IMG/VR virus record: IMGVR_UViG_3300036851_000079
Coordinates: 1-44,292 of that record
Source of the DNA: a virus
DNA: 44,292 nucleotides
Direction: 5' to 3' (one strand)
Part shown: piece after piece, positions 31,478 through 37,679 of the stretch
How positions within the stretch are numbered: the stretch's first letter is position 1
Layout: each line of letters begins with the position of its first letter
Program-made: the position numbers and the translations under genes
The notes under the pieces: model-generated
What the model saw: the letters and a program-made list of their open reading frames with translations, nothing else
Databases searched by the model: none
Told to the model about the DNA's origin: nothing

Positions 31478-31506
31478 TGGTTACCACGGTGGCAACGTCA
31501 TTGCAA
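31478..31506 (-). promoter_or_regulatory. Leftward early promoter (PR-like)
   Basis: Minus strand TTGCAA (31506-31501), 17-base spacer, TAACCA (31483-31478). The operator 31480-31496 covers the spacer and -10 element, so binding would block RNA polymerase. It drives cro and the leftward arm. Confidence 0.65.
31480..31496. promoter_or_regulatory. CI/Cro operator O1
   Basis: GTTACCACGGTGGCAAC: an imperfect 17-bp palindrome of form GTTNCCACNGTGGNAAC. Its reverse complement is nearly identical to the site at 31979-31995. It lies over the leftward promoter. Confidence 0.75.
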
Positions 31507-31513
31507 GGAAAAA

Positions 31514-31530
31514 GTTGCCAATTTGGCTGA
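31514..31530. promoter_or_regulatory. Weaker operator-like site O2
   Basis: GTTGCCAATTTGGCTGA has the GTTGCCA half-site and a degenerate second half (11 of 17 positions match). It is 34 bp from O1, between the divergent genes; a lower-affinity site in the CI/Cro control region is plausible. Confidence 0.45.
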
Positions 31531-31550
31531 CGACAAGCTGTCACACCCGA

Positions 31551-31567
31551 GTTACCGTCTTGGTTAT
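31551..31567. promoter_or_regulatory. Weaker operator-like site O3 at the CI start
   Basis: GTTACCGTCTTGGTTAT shares the GTTACC half-site and TTGG of the operator consensus, 37 bp from O2, and overlaps the CI start codon. It could allow autorepression of the CI-like gene. Confidence 0.4.
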
Positions 31568-31904
31568 GGCAGCACGAATCCGGCCACGCGCCCAAATCCA
31601 TTATTATATTCGGGAACACCGAATAGACCACGATCTTACCCAAGAGCAGCTTGCCGCTCGCCTTGGCGATGGGACGGTCAACAAGGGCACTGTCTCGCGC
31701 TGGGAGGGAGGACAGCGGACGCCTGATCTAGGCACGCTGCTGGCCATCTGTGAGGCGCTGGGCATCACTCTCGCGCAACTCCAGCAATTGCCGCCGCCAA
31801 AGACCAAACCAGCACCGGCTAAACCTCCGAAGCCGACCAAGGCTGAGAAAAAGATGGCTGAGCAGCTCGTGGCTGACTTTCTCGCCAAGCGCCGCGCCTC
31901 TTAA
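31566..31904 (+). CDS. CI-like XRE family repressor
   Basis: 112 residues from ATG at 31566 (the longer upstream reading runs over operators). HTH_XRE at about 24-47 (LTQEQLAARLGDGTVNKGTVSRWEGG), then a Pro/Lys-rich linker and a basic helical C-terminus (KAEKKMAEQLVADFLAKRR). No peptidase domain is present, so it is shorter than lambda CI and would not self-cleave in the SOS response. It is divergent from cro and lacks a Shine-Dalgarno. It should maintain lysogeny via the 17-bp operators. Confidence 0.8.
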   Translation: MAARIRPRAQIHYYIREHRIDHDLTQEQLAARLGDGTVNKGTVSRWEGGQRTPDLGTLLAICEALGITLAQLQQLPPPKTKPAPAKPPKPTKAEKKMAEQLVADFLAKRRAS

Positions 31905-31969
31905 GCCGCTGACATTTCTTTTGATGTGCACTGCACAATAGAAAGTTGCCATTTCGGCATATTTTTTTC

Positions 31970-31997
31970 TTGCATTTGGTTGCCACTGTGGTAACGT
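31970..31997 (+). promoter_or_regulatory. Rightward early promoter (PL-like)
   Basis: TTGCAT (31970-31975), 16-base spacer, TAACGT (31992-31997). Same architecture as the leftward promoter, with an operator over the spacer and -10. It starts the long rightward operon. Confidence 0.65.
31979..31995. promoter_or_regulatory. Operator over rightward promoter
   Basis: GTTGCCACTGTGGTAAC, the near-exact reverse complement of O1. A further half-site GTTGCCA occurs at 31945. CI or Cro binding here would repress the right arm. Confidence 0.75.
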
Positions 31998-32041
31998 CCG
32001 ATCACCAACCCAGATTTGGGAATGCCGAACGAGAAGTAGGC

Positions 32042-32155
32042 GAGAGAGACGAGCGGGGCTTCTCAATAGCCCCGGAGAATGCGTGTTGAGCAGTCCTTGT
32101 GACCGCAAACGAACACACGCCGCTTGGCTGGCGACACGCCCCGCTTCTCTCTCTC
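32042..32155 (+). ncRNA. Structured leader with long-range inverted repeat
   Basis: Outer arms GAGAGAGACGAGCGGGGC (32042-32059) and GCCCCGCTTCTCTCTCTC (32138-32155) pair at 16 of 18 positions. Inside, GCGTGT pairs with ACACGC; the outer arm also competes with a local hairpin CGGGGCT/AGCCCCG (32053-32073). No T-tract follows. It lies between the rightward promoter and the first gene, so it may be a regulatory leader or processed small RNA. Pairing is seen; function is inferred. Confidence 0.4.
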
Positions 32156-32182
32156 GCCCGGCGCCCAAGATGGAGATCGGAC

Positions 32183-32422
32183 ATGACCACATTCAACGTA
32201 ATCCGAGACGGGGCTGACTGGATTGTGGCCGATGCTTCGGTCACCGCGCACTCCTTCGCGATGATTCCGAAATTCCATCAGGCCGTCTTCAGCCGCCGAT
32301 ACGAGGCAGAACGGCAAGCCGAGAAACTGTCCGGCGGCAATCCGATCGAGACGCGGATGGTTGAGACGCCCGATCGGTTCGAGGCGGTCGCCGATACGCT
32401 TTACGGACCAGCATGGGACTGA
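32183..32422 (+). CDS. First gene of rightward operon, hypothetical
   Basis: 79 residues from ATG at 32183 with GGAG nine bases upstream. Alpha/beta, starting MTTFNVIRDGADWIVADASV, ending with an acidic/aromatic tail. It follows the structured leader. No family recognised; early position suggests host takeover or regulation. Confidence 0.65.
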   Translation: MTTFNVIRDGADWIVADASVTAHSFAMIPKFHQAVFSRRYEAERQAEKLSGGNPIETRMVETPDRFEAVADTLYGPAWD

Positions 32423-32424
32423 GC

Positions 32425-32459
32425 TTGCAGGCGCCTGCAACCACGCCGGCCGGGGCGTG
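32425..32459 (+). repeat. 16-bp perfect palindrome followed by GC hairpin
   Basis: TTGCAGGCGCCTGCAA (32425-32440) is a perfect palindrome. It is followed by CACGCC-GGCCGG-GGCGTG (32442-32459). There is no T-tract. A protein-binding site plus mRNA stem or a processing site between the first and second early genes are the likely readings. Confidence 0.55.
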
Positions 32460-32496
32460 CGGCAAAGTACCGGCCCATCAATTCAGGACGACTGAC

Positions 32497-32589
32497 ATGC
32501 CAAACGCATTCATCGAGCTTAGCGCGCTCGCGCTCTTCATGGCCGGGTTTTACGTCGTCGCGGCGGTCCTGACGGGGAGTTGGTCATGA
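32497..32589 (+). CDS. 30-residue membrane miniprotein
   Basis: ATG at 32497 with AGGA eight bases upstream; product MPNAFIELSALALFMAGFYV continues to VVAAVLTGSWS, i.e. one transmembrane helix. Its stop overlaps the next ATG as ATGA (32586-32589). Small membrane peptides at the start of early operons often modify the host envelope; that is inference. Confidence 0.6.
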   Translation: MPNAFIELSALALFMAGFYVVAAVLTGSWS

Positions 32590-32852
32590 ACAAGACGCCC
32601 CAATCACCAAAAAACCTTCGTGTCGAAATGCATCCCTATCCGCATCTGCGAGATGATGATGGCTGTGTCCTAGCGACGGATTACATTTTCGACGAAAAAA
32701 TTGATTTCATCCTTCAAGCCACCGGCGCCGCGCCCGACATGCTGGCCGCTCTCAAAGATGCCGCCGACTACATAGAGCGTGTTCGCGGCGACGACTTTGA
32801 GTTGGTCGTGAAAGCCCGTGCCGCCATTGCCAAAGCTGAGGGTCGGTCATGA
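32586..32852 (+). CDS. Hypothetical early protein
   Basis: 88 residues from ATG at 32586, coupled by ATGA on both sides. N-terminal Pro/His/Asp segment (EMHPYPHLRDDDGC), then APDMLAALKDAADYIERVRG and a helical end. The pattern is common in short phage proteins of unknown role. Confidence 0.65.
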   Translation: MNKTPQSPKNLRVEMHPYPHLRDDDGCVLATDYIFDEKIDFILQATGAAPDMLAALKDAADYIERVRGDDFELVVKARAAIAKAEGRS

Positions 32853-33181
32853 CCAAGCCCATCAGACAAATCCCGATCGGTGCGGCTGCGTCGCGGCTGT
32901 TGCTTCAAGTTCTGGACGGCGCAGTCAAACCATCCCGTATCGACCGCCAGCTCACAGCCGCAAAGGCTGGGACCGCCAACGTCATGCAAGAGGTCGAGAA
33001 GATCAACGCGGCGTGGCGGGCGCTTCCGGAGGAGGAAAAGCAGCGGCGGCTTACTGGACGCCCATTGCCAGACATTGAGTACGACCGCCGGAGGGATTTA
33101 GACGAGCGCGGCATCTCCGCGGCAGAGGCATGGTCAGACGAGCACCCGCTACAGAGCAGCGCCACGAGTCGGAGATACTAA
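32849..33181 (+). CDS. Hypothetical early protein
   Basis: 110 residues, basic and helical (ASRLLLQVLDGAVKPSRIDRQ, VMQEVEKINAAWRALPEEEKQRRL), with an acidic/Trp segment (AAEAWSDEHPL) near the end. ATGA coupling with the upstream gene. No family recognised. Confidence 0.65.
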   Translation: MTKPIRQIPIGAAASRLLLQVLDGAVKPSRIDRQLTAAKAGTANVMQEVEKINAAWRALPEEEKQRRLTGRPLPDIEYDRRRDLDERGISAAEAWSDEHPLQSSATSRRY

Positions 33182-33182
33182 C

Positions 33183-33440
33183 ATGCGCCACGCCTTCGAT
33201 CTCATCGCCTCCCTGCACCAGCGCGTCGGCAATCTGGAATGGATCGCCTCACGCAAGCTGTCTGCGCTGGATCAGGCATTTGGCCGGAACGATCCGTCGC
33301 CGCATCCTGACGACACCGCCGAGCTGCGCTCCATGCTGATGTCCGACGCCTTGGCGCTGCGCAAGCTGGCTGCCGAGATCGATGCGCGGCGGACGGAACT
33401 GGAACGGGATGCGGTTCAATACCTAGCCGCAGCGGAGTGA
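33183..33440 (+). CDS. Coiled-coil early protein
   Basis: 85 residues, nearly all helix: AFDLIASLHQRVGNLEWIASRKLS and a C-terminal LRKLAAEIDARRTELERDA heptad region. GGAG lies ten bases upstream. Function unknown. Confidence 0.6.
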   Translation: MRHAFDLIASLHQRVGNLEWIASRKLSALDQAFGRNDPSPHPDDTAELRSMLMSDALALRKLAAEIDARRTELERDAVQYLAAAE

Positions 33441-33443
33441 GCC

Positions 33444-33614
33444 ATGCCCTTCTCGCGAGAATTTCTAGAGCGCGAACTGGACATTCTGAATGACCGATGG
33501 GCCGGCCGCCTATCGAACGAAGAAGCCCATAAGCTTCTGACTGACTTATGGATGGACGAGTACCAAGCGCGGGCCGTTCTTAGAATGGCAGACGAGTGCG
33601 AGCGGAGCAAGTAA
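33444..33614 (+). CDS. 56-residue helical early protein
   Basis: GGAG six bases before ATG at 33444. Acidic, helical (REFLERELDILNDRWAGRLS, EAHKLLTDLWMDEYQARAVL). It sits between the coiled-coil protein and an HNH gene. No family recognised. Confidence 0.6.
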   Translation: MPFSREFLERELDILNDRWAGRLSNEEAHKLLTDLWMDEYQARAVLRMADECERSK

Positions 33615-33615
33615 C

Positions 33616-34095
33616 GTGCCGAAAGGAGTTTACCATCGCAAGCCATTTCAAGGCACGGTCTTTGACCGGCTAGAGAAAGGCTCGATCCCGGAACCTAATT
33701 CCGGATGTCATATCTGGATTGGTGACGTAACTGTACGTGGTTATGGTCTTTTGCGATGGGAAGGAAAGCGCGTCTATGCGCACCGACTTTCATGGTCTGC
33801 TCATAATCGACAAGCCATCCCGGATGGGATGGCTATTTGCCATCGCTGTGATAACCCGTACTGCGTCAATCCGGGGCATCTCTTTCTCGGCACTCATCAA
33901 GAAAACATGGGAGATGCAGTTACAAAACGACGCTTTCCATTAGGAACTCGACACTGGAATGCAAAATTAACAGAAGACGATATCGCCGATATCAGGAACT
34001 CAACTCGCTACCAATATGAACTAGCTGAAAAATACAATGTCACTCAAGGCTACATAAGTGAACTCAAGTCTGGCAAGAAACGAACCCACACATAG
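33616..34095 (+). CDS. HNH homing endonuclease upstream of SSB-like gene
   Basis: 159 residues, GTG start with GGAG upstream. HNH_3 core: SGCHIWIGDVTVRGYG, VYAHRLSWSAHN, ICHRCDNPYCVNPGHLFLGTHQENMGD; C-terminal HTH (AKLTEDDIADIRNSTRYQYELAEKYNVTQGYISEL). Close relative of 23864-24337 and 34524-35039. AT-richer than neighbours, as expected for a mobile gene. Confidence 0.82.
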   Translation: MPKGVYHRKPFQGTVFDRLEKGSIPEPNSGCHIWIGDVTVRGYGLLRWEGKRVYAHRLSWSAHNRQAIPDGMAICHRCDNPYCVNPGHLFLGTHQENMGDAVTKRRFPLGTRHWNAKLTEDDIADIRNSTRYQYELAEKYNVTQGYISELKSGKKRTHT

Positions 34096-34104
34096 GAGCA
34101 TCAT

Positions 34105-34515
34105 ATGAAACTTTCTGAGGCATTCCCGAGCAACTTCTTGAAGAGTGAAGACCTTCAAGATCGAGATGTAACCGTTGTCATTGCCAGCGCCGAACTGGAA
34201 CAGGTTGGCAACGAGCGCAAGTTAGTCTTGTCCTTTCAAGGCAAGCAGAAGCGTATGATCTGCAACAAAACAAACAGTCAACGAATAAAGTTTCTCTACG
34301 GCGACGAGACCGACGACTGGACCGGCCGGGAGATCATCCTGACTTCCGAATTCGTGGAATTCCAGGGCCGCACCGTCAAAGGCTTGCGCGTCAAGCCGCC
34401 GGTCAAACGCAATGGCAAAGACCCCGGCTATCAGATCAGCAGCGGCCCGAGCGCAACGCCGGTCAGGCAGCAGGCGCCGGCTGATCCTGATCTTGACGAC
34501 CCGATTCCATTTTGA
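34105..34515 (+). CDS. SSB-like single-stranded DNA-binding protein
   Basis: 136 residues. An OB-fold-like beta core (about 20-100: DVTVVIASAELEQVGNERKLVLSF, EIILTSEFVEFQGRTVKGLRV) and a disordered linker lead to the C-terminal acidic tip DLDDPIPF, matching the DDDIPF peptide by which SSB recruits replication proteins. It probably protects phage ssDNA and docks host factors. It is flanked on both sides by HNH genes. Confidence 0.75.
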   Translation: MKLSEAFPSNFLKSEDLQDRDVTVVIASAELEQVGNERKLVLSFQGKQKRMICNKTNSQRIKFLYGDETDDWTGREIILTSEFVEFQGRTVKGLRVKPPVKRNGKDPGYQISSGPSATPVRQQAPADPDLDDPIPF

Positions 34516-34523
34516 GGTCTGTC

Positions 34524-35039
34524 ATGTCCATTAACTGCGACGCGATCAAGATGAAAAAGCCCTATCCAAAAAATAGGAAGCCAAGAAAATATCCGTCGCC
34601 CGCAGAGCGACTGGAAAACGGTTCTATGCCAGTTCCGTTTTCCGGCTGCCATATCTGGCTAGGCCATACCAACAAAAAGGGATATGGCCGTCTTAGCCTC
34701 AATAGGCGGCTTGTCCTTACCCATCGGCTCGCATGGGAGACCTATCGCGGGCCGATCCCTTCCGGCCTCATGGTGCTGCACGAGTGCGATATCCCTTGCT
34801 GCATCAACCCCAATCATCTGTTCCTTGGGACCAACGACGACAACGTGGCGGATAGGGTGAAGAAAGGCCGCGGACAGAATCTGACGGGCGAAAGCAACCC
34901 GAATGCAAAACTATCGTCTGCCGATGTCGCTGTCATTCTCGCGTCATCTCTTAACGGTGCTCAGTTAGCTCACCAATATGGCGTTAGCCGCACATGCATC
35001 AACCTGATGCGTCAGGGGAAGACATGGCAAAGCCGATGA
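34524..35039 (+). CDS. HNH homing endonuclease downstream of SSB-like gene
   Basis: 171 residues from ATG at 34524 (GAGG eight bases upstream); a TTG at 34512 overlapping the SSB stop is an alternative. HNH_3 core: SGCHIWLGHTNKKGYG, LVLTHRLAWETYRG, HECDIPCCINPNHLFLGTNDDNVAD; C-terminal HTH (AKLSSADVAVILASSLNGAQLAHQYGVSRTCINL). Paralogue of the enzymes at 23864 and 33616. Confidence 0.82.
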   Translation: MSINCDAIKMKKPYPKNRKPRKYPSPAERLENGSMPVPFSGCHIWLGHTNKKGYGRLSLNRRLVLTHRLAWETYRGPIPSGLMVLHECDIPCCINPNHLFLGTNDDNVADRVKKGRGQNLTGESNPNAKLSSADVAVILASSLNGAQLAHQYGVSRTCINLMRQGKTWQSR

Positions 35040-35545
35040 CCACCATTCAGGTCGATGTCATCAAGTCTGCTTATCGGCAGAGCAAGGACGGCTTTGTTGT
35101 GTCCTTTGTTATTCACCCGCAGGACAACCACCAAGAGCTGGCGAATGCCGATATCGGATCGCAGTGGCAGTTGACGCTTGTTGAGTTGGACGAACACGGC
35201 AACGCAGAAAGTGAGGTGGTGCCGAACGAACAATCATCCACTGACACGAGGCCCGCGCCTACCCGACCTCAACCCACACAGGCGCGGGCCGCTCGTCCCT
35301 TCACAAGCCTGCCGCTGCCTCAACAAGCGGCGCTGCTCTGTCAGGACCCGATATTCAGGGCGTTCCTCAACGAAGAGGCCCCCGACAATATCGGAACGGT
35401 TGATACCATCGTCGATACCGCGACAGCACTGCGCAAGATTTGCGGAGTCGCATCACGACGCGATCTCAATCCCGAAAATGACGGCGGCCAAACATTTATG
35501 CAATGGCGCGACCGGTTCATCGCATGGAAGTTGGTGGCAGCATGA
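35036..35545 (+). CDS. Conserved early phage protein, unknown
   Basis: 169 residues from ATG at 35036 (ATGA with the HNH stop). Beta-rich N-terminus (TIQVDVIKSAYRQSKDGFVVSFVIHP, WQLTLVELDEHG), a Pro/Ala/Arg linker, and a helical C-terminus (AALLCQDPIFRAFLNEE, GGQTFMQWRDRFIAWKLV). It likely follows SSB in the replication block as an accessory DNA-metabolism factor; no family is named. Confidence 0.65.
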   Translation: MTTIQVDVIKSAYRQSKDGFVVSFVIHPQDNHQELANADIGSQWQLTLVELDEHGNAESEVVPNEQSSTDTRPAPTRPQPTQARAARPFTSLPLPQQAALLCQDPIFRAFLNEEAPDNIGTVDTIVDTATALRKICGVASRRDLNPENDGGQTFMQWRDRFIAWKLVAA

Positions 35546-35763
35546 GCCGGCGATCTATCCCCTTCGAGCGAACAGCAACCCTGCGCCGTCACGAGCTGAC
35601 GCGGCTCGAGACGCAACTACAGGAATGCCTATCACTGTCGGATGTCATCGCGTATCTGTGGCTGATCCATGCGCGAGCACGAGCCACAACAGTATGGCAG
35701 CAAACAGAGGAATGCCGCGCCGCATCGCAGCGACCAATGCGCGGACTGCGCGGCAGGGAATAG
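35542..35763 (+). CDS. Small helical early protein
   Basis: 73 residues from ATG at 35542 (ATGA). Helical, Arg/Leu-rich (ELTRLETQLQECLSLSDVIAY), basic tail. Function unknown. Confidence 0.55.
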   Translation: MSRRSIPFERTATLRRHELTRLETQLQECLSLSDVIAYLWLIHARARATTVWQQTEECRAASQRPMRGLRGRE

Positions 35764-35794
35764 GGCCACTGCTACGGAACATGGAGCGTGAGCA

Positions 35795-35971
35795 ATGACT
35801 TACGATCATTGGAAGACGACAAACCCGGAAGACCAATGGCTCGGCTCCGAGGTCTGCTCATGCTGCGGCGGGCTCGGCTACATCGAGGATGATTGCGAAT
35901 GCGGCGACGACACATGCTGCTGCCTAGAACCGATCCCGCCCATTTGTCTTGAATGCAACGGCGCCGGCTGA
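35795..35971 (+). CDS. 58-residue Cys-rich protein with DnaJ-type knuckles
   Basis: ATG at 35795 with GGAG 11 bases upstream. Cysteine pattern CSCCGGLGYI, CECGDDTCCC, CLECNGAG includes two CxxCxGxG knuckles like the DnaJ zinc-binding domain. A stand-alone zinc-binding domain may stabilise or target another phage or host protein. One of several zinc miniproteins in the right arm. Confidence 0.7.
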   Translation: MTYDHWKTTNPEDQWLGSEVCSCCGGLGYIEDDCECGDDTCCCLEPIPPICLECNGAG

Positions 35972-36000
35972 AACGACTTGTTGGGAGACAGGAGCCTGAG

Positions 36001-36276
36001 ATGGACATCCTCGACCTGGAAATGCAAACGAACGATGCCGAAGCCAAGACCGTGCGCGACTATCTGAAAGCCCTTCTCACGGCCGTCTGGGAGCAGGACG
36101 AATGTTTCAGTGGCAAGCGGCCATTTGGCAACAGTGGATGGAAATACGATCTGTACATCCCGTTAGTGAAGGCTGGCGTCATTTCCGGCAAGCTCGATGC
36201 CGATGGCTATATCGAAGAGTGCGCCGATGGCGAAGCGGACGCGCTGATCGCCAAGGCAATCCAACGGCTCAAATAA
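36001..36276 (+). CDS. Small hypothetical early protein
   Basis: 91 residues from ATG at 36001 (AGGAG nine bases upstream). Helix KTVRDYLKALLTAVWEQDECFSG, then RPFGNSGWKYDLYIPLVKAGVISG and an acidic end. The combination recurs in short phage proteins of unknown role. Confidence 0.65.
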   Translation: MDILDLEMQTNDAEAKTVRDYLKALLTAVWEQDECFSGKRPFGNSGWKYDLYIPLVKAGVISGKLDADGYIEECADGEADALIAKAIQRLK

Positions 36277-36302
36277 GCGCGCCTCATGGGAAGTCAGTGG
36301 CC

Positions 36303-36479
36303 ATGCAAAAGCGGAAGCCAAATCAACCACACAAAGGCTGGAAAGCGGCAGCCAAGAAGAAATGCGAGCAGCGGCCGCGCCGAAAAATGTGTGAGGAATG
36401 CGGCAAAAACCCCGCCGATTTGCCCGGCAGGCTTTGCGTCGGGTGTGACGCCTACCGCGAACACACTGGCGCCATTTGA
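36303..36479 (+). CDS. 58-residue zinc-ribbon protein
   Basis: Lys-rich N-terminus (MQKRKPNQPHKGWKAAAKKK), then CEECGKNPADLPGRLCVGC with a C-x2-C...C-x2-C ribbon (30/33 and 45/48). Likely binds nucleic acid. GGGAAG lies upstream but is not ideal. Confidence 0.6.
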   Translation: MQKRKPNQPHKGWKAAAKKKCEQRPRRKMCEECGKNPADLPGRLCVGCDAYREHTGAI

Positions 36480-36498
36480 TTGAAAAGGAGCGGAATCC

Positions 36499-36948
36499 GT
36501 GAGCGAGCCAGAGACTGTTTCTCTCGATGATCTGTTCGGTGAACACACGCTCGATGGCGTCGACACGCTGTCCGAGCGCGTCCTGCAATGGGGAGGCCAT
36601 TTCGAGGACTGCTCCGTTATCCGCTTCCGGCTCGACGGCATCATCTACACCGCCGTCGAAGACCCCAGCGACGGCTACCGCAGCAGCATGGACAAGCTGT
36701 TCAAGTCGCCCAACGAGAAGATGCTGAACACCTTCCCGGCGACGCGCGTGCTGGCCAAAAAGAAGGACAACGAAACGTATCAGGTGAACGACACGTTACA
36801 GCTCATCGATGTGGTGACTGGCAAAGTTGTCCTGGAGGTCGGTACCGACAACACGGATGACTATTATCCGTATTTCGTTTCAGCCTTTCACCCCGAACAC
36901 TTGGCGATCAACGAGCCACTGTCCAAAGGCAAGGAGGGTGAGCAGTGA
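36499..36948 (+). CDS. Hypothetical early protein, alpha/beta
   Basis: 149 residues, GTG start with AAGGAG upstream. Acidic; internal beta region (CSVIRFRLDGIIYTAVEDPSDGY, TYQVNDTLQLIDVVTGKVVLEVG). Coupled by GTGA to the next gene. No family recognised. Confidence 0.65.
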   Translation: MSEPETVSLDDLFGEHTLDGVDTLSERVLQWGGHFEDCSVIRFRLDGIIYTAVEDPSDGYRSSMDKLFKSPNEKMLNTFPATRVLAKKKDNETYQVNDTLQLIDVVTGKVVLEVGTDNTDDYYPYFVSAFHPEHLAINEPLSKGKEGEQ

Positions 36949-37121
36949 AATATACGCCGGCCAATTGTCCGCACTGCGAATACGACCGTCAGTTTCCCGG
37001 CTTCGAAATGGGCGGCTGGATGCAGCAGGACAACAACGGCCCGATCGTCTCGTGTCCGCTGTGCAACGATGACGGCAGCCATCCGCGTATCGAGCCAATC
37101 TCTTCTGCAAAGGAGCCCTAG
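36945..37121 (+). CDS. 58-residue zinc-ribbon protein
   Basis: GTG at 36945 overlaps the preceding stop (GTGA). CPHCEYDRQF and CPLCNDDGSH form a two-knuckle zinc ribbon. Its TAG (37119-37121) shares CTAG with the stop of the antisense RHH gene, so the two genes meet exactly at their stops. Confidence 0.65.
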   Translation: MKYTPANCPHCEYDRQFPGFEMGGWMQQDNNGPIVSCPLCNDDGSHPRIEPISSAKEP

Positions 37122-37285
37122 CGCATGCGTTCGCGCCGTTTCAACTCCCGCTCGACTGCCGCCCGAAGAAATTCGGCGAGCTTTTCATCGTTCTCCAGCG
37201 CATCCGCAATCCGGTCGAGCGTTCCCGGCGGAAGCCTGGCTATCGCCGTATCCTCATTGATCCTTGGTCGTCCCCGCTGTGCCAT
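37118..37285 (-). CDS. Ribbon-helix-helix repressor (CopG/Arc-like)
   Basis: 55 residues, ATG at 37285 with AGGAG ten bases upstream. AIARLPPGTLDRIADALENDEKLAEFLRAAVERELKRRER has the beta strand plus two helices of RHH proteins, with a basic N-terminal arm (AQRGRPRI). It is a lone minus-strand gene in the right arm, preceded by two copies of a 15-bp repeat that fit its operators. It probably represses itself and the rightward genes from 37378. Confidence 0.75.
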   Translation of the reverse strand: MAQRGRPRINEDTAIARLPPGTLDRIADALENDEKLAEFLRAAVERELKRRERMR

Positions 37286-37301
37286 ATCTGCAACACTCCT
37301 A

Positions 37302-37316
37302 AATAAGTGCTATCAT
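37302..37316. promoter_or_regulatory. RHH operator repeat, copy 1
   Basis: AATAAGTGCTATCAT, matching 14 of 15 bases with the copy at 37336-37350. It lies between the RHH start and the predicted transcription start. Confidence 0.6.
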
Positions 37317-37321
37317 TTATG

Positions 37322-37350
37322 TTGACGGACCAAAGAATAAATGCTATCAT
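37322..37350 (+). promoter_or_regulatory. Rightward promoter in RHH switch
   Basis: TTGACG (37322-37327), 17-base spacer, TATCAT (37345-37350), near-consensus. It directs transcription toward 37378 and onward to the integrase block. The second operator repeat covers its -10 element. Confidence 0.65.
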
Positions 37351-37362
37351 ATATAATGTCAA
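37334..37362 (-). promoter_or_regulatory. Leftward promoter for the RHH gene
   Basis: Minus strand TTGACA (37362-37357), 17-base spacer, TATTCT (37339-37334). Nearly consensus. It overlaps the rightward promoter, so the two compete for polymerase, and both are covered by operator copies. Confidence 0.7.
37336..37350. promoter_or_regulatory. RHH operator repeat, copy 2
   Basis: AATAAATGCTATCAT, 34 bp from copy 1, about three helical turns, suiting cooperative RHH binding on one face. Confidence 0.6.
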
Positions 37363-37377
37363 CCGATGGAGATCACT

Positions 37378-37509
37378 ATGGACAACCGCCCGATGAAAGT
37401 CATCCCCCACCCGCTGCGGAAAGGGTTCTGGACCATCCAGATCGGCAACCGCATCTACGGCGAGTACGACCGCCGTGAGTTGGCCATCGCAGTCATGCTG
37501 ACCCGGTGA
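37378..37509 (+). CDS. 43-residue hypothetical protein
   Basis: ATG at 37378 with ideal GGAG spacing, first gene after the RHH-controlled promoter. Basic, beta-hairpin-like (MKVIPHPLRKGFWTIQIGNR). Function unknown. Confidence 0.6.
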   Translation: MDNRPMKVIPHPLRKGFWTIQIGNRIYGEYDRRELAIAVMLTR

Positions 37510-37513
37510 TGTC

Positions 37514-37678
37514 ATGTCCAAGATCATCGCTTATCATGCCCTCCCCCCGATTCCGACCACCAAGTTCGACTGGTGTGCCTTCTACGACGGCGAGGAGGAG
37601 CGCTGCGAGTACGGCTGGGGCCACACCGAGCAAGAGGCCATCGCCGATCTAGTTGAAAATTGGCCGCGAGAGAATTGA
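37514..37678 (+). CDS. 54-residue hypothetical protein
   Basis: Acidic, aromatic protein (WCAFYDGEEERCEYGWGHTEQEAIADLVENW). The pattern resembles short phage proteins ending in an EAIADL helix. Four bases after the preceding gene. Confidence 0.55.
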   Translation: MSKIIAYHALPPIPTTKFDWCAFYDGEEERCEYGWGHTEQEAIADLVENWPREN

Positions 37679-37679
37679 T

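Noticed and set aside
32053-32073. Rho-independent terminator at CGGGGCT/AGCCCCG
   Set aside because: The hairpin is not followed by a T-tract and is better explained as part of the larger leader structure.
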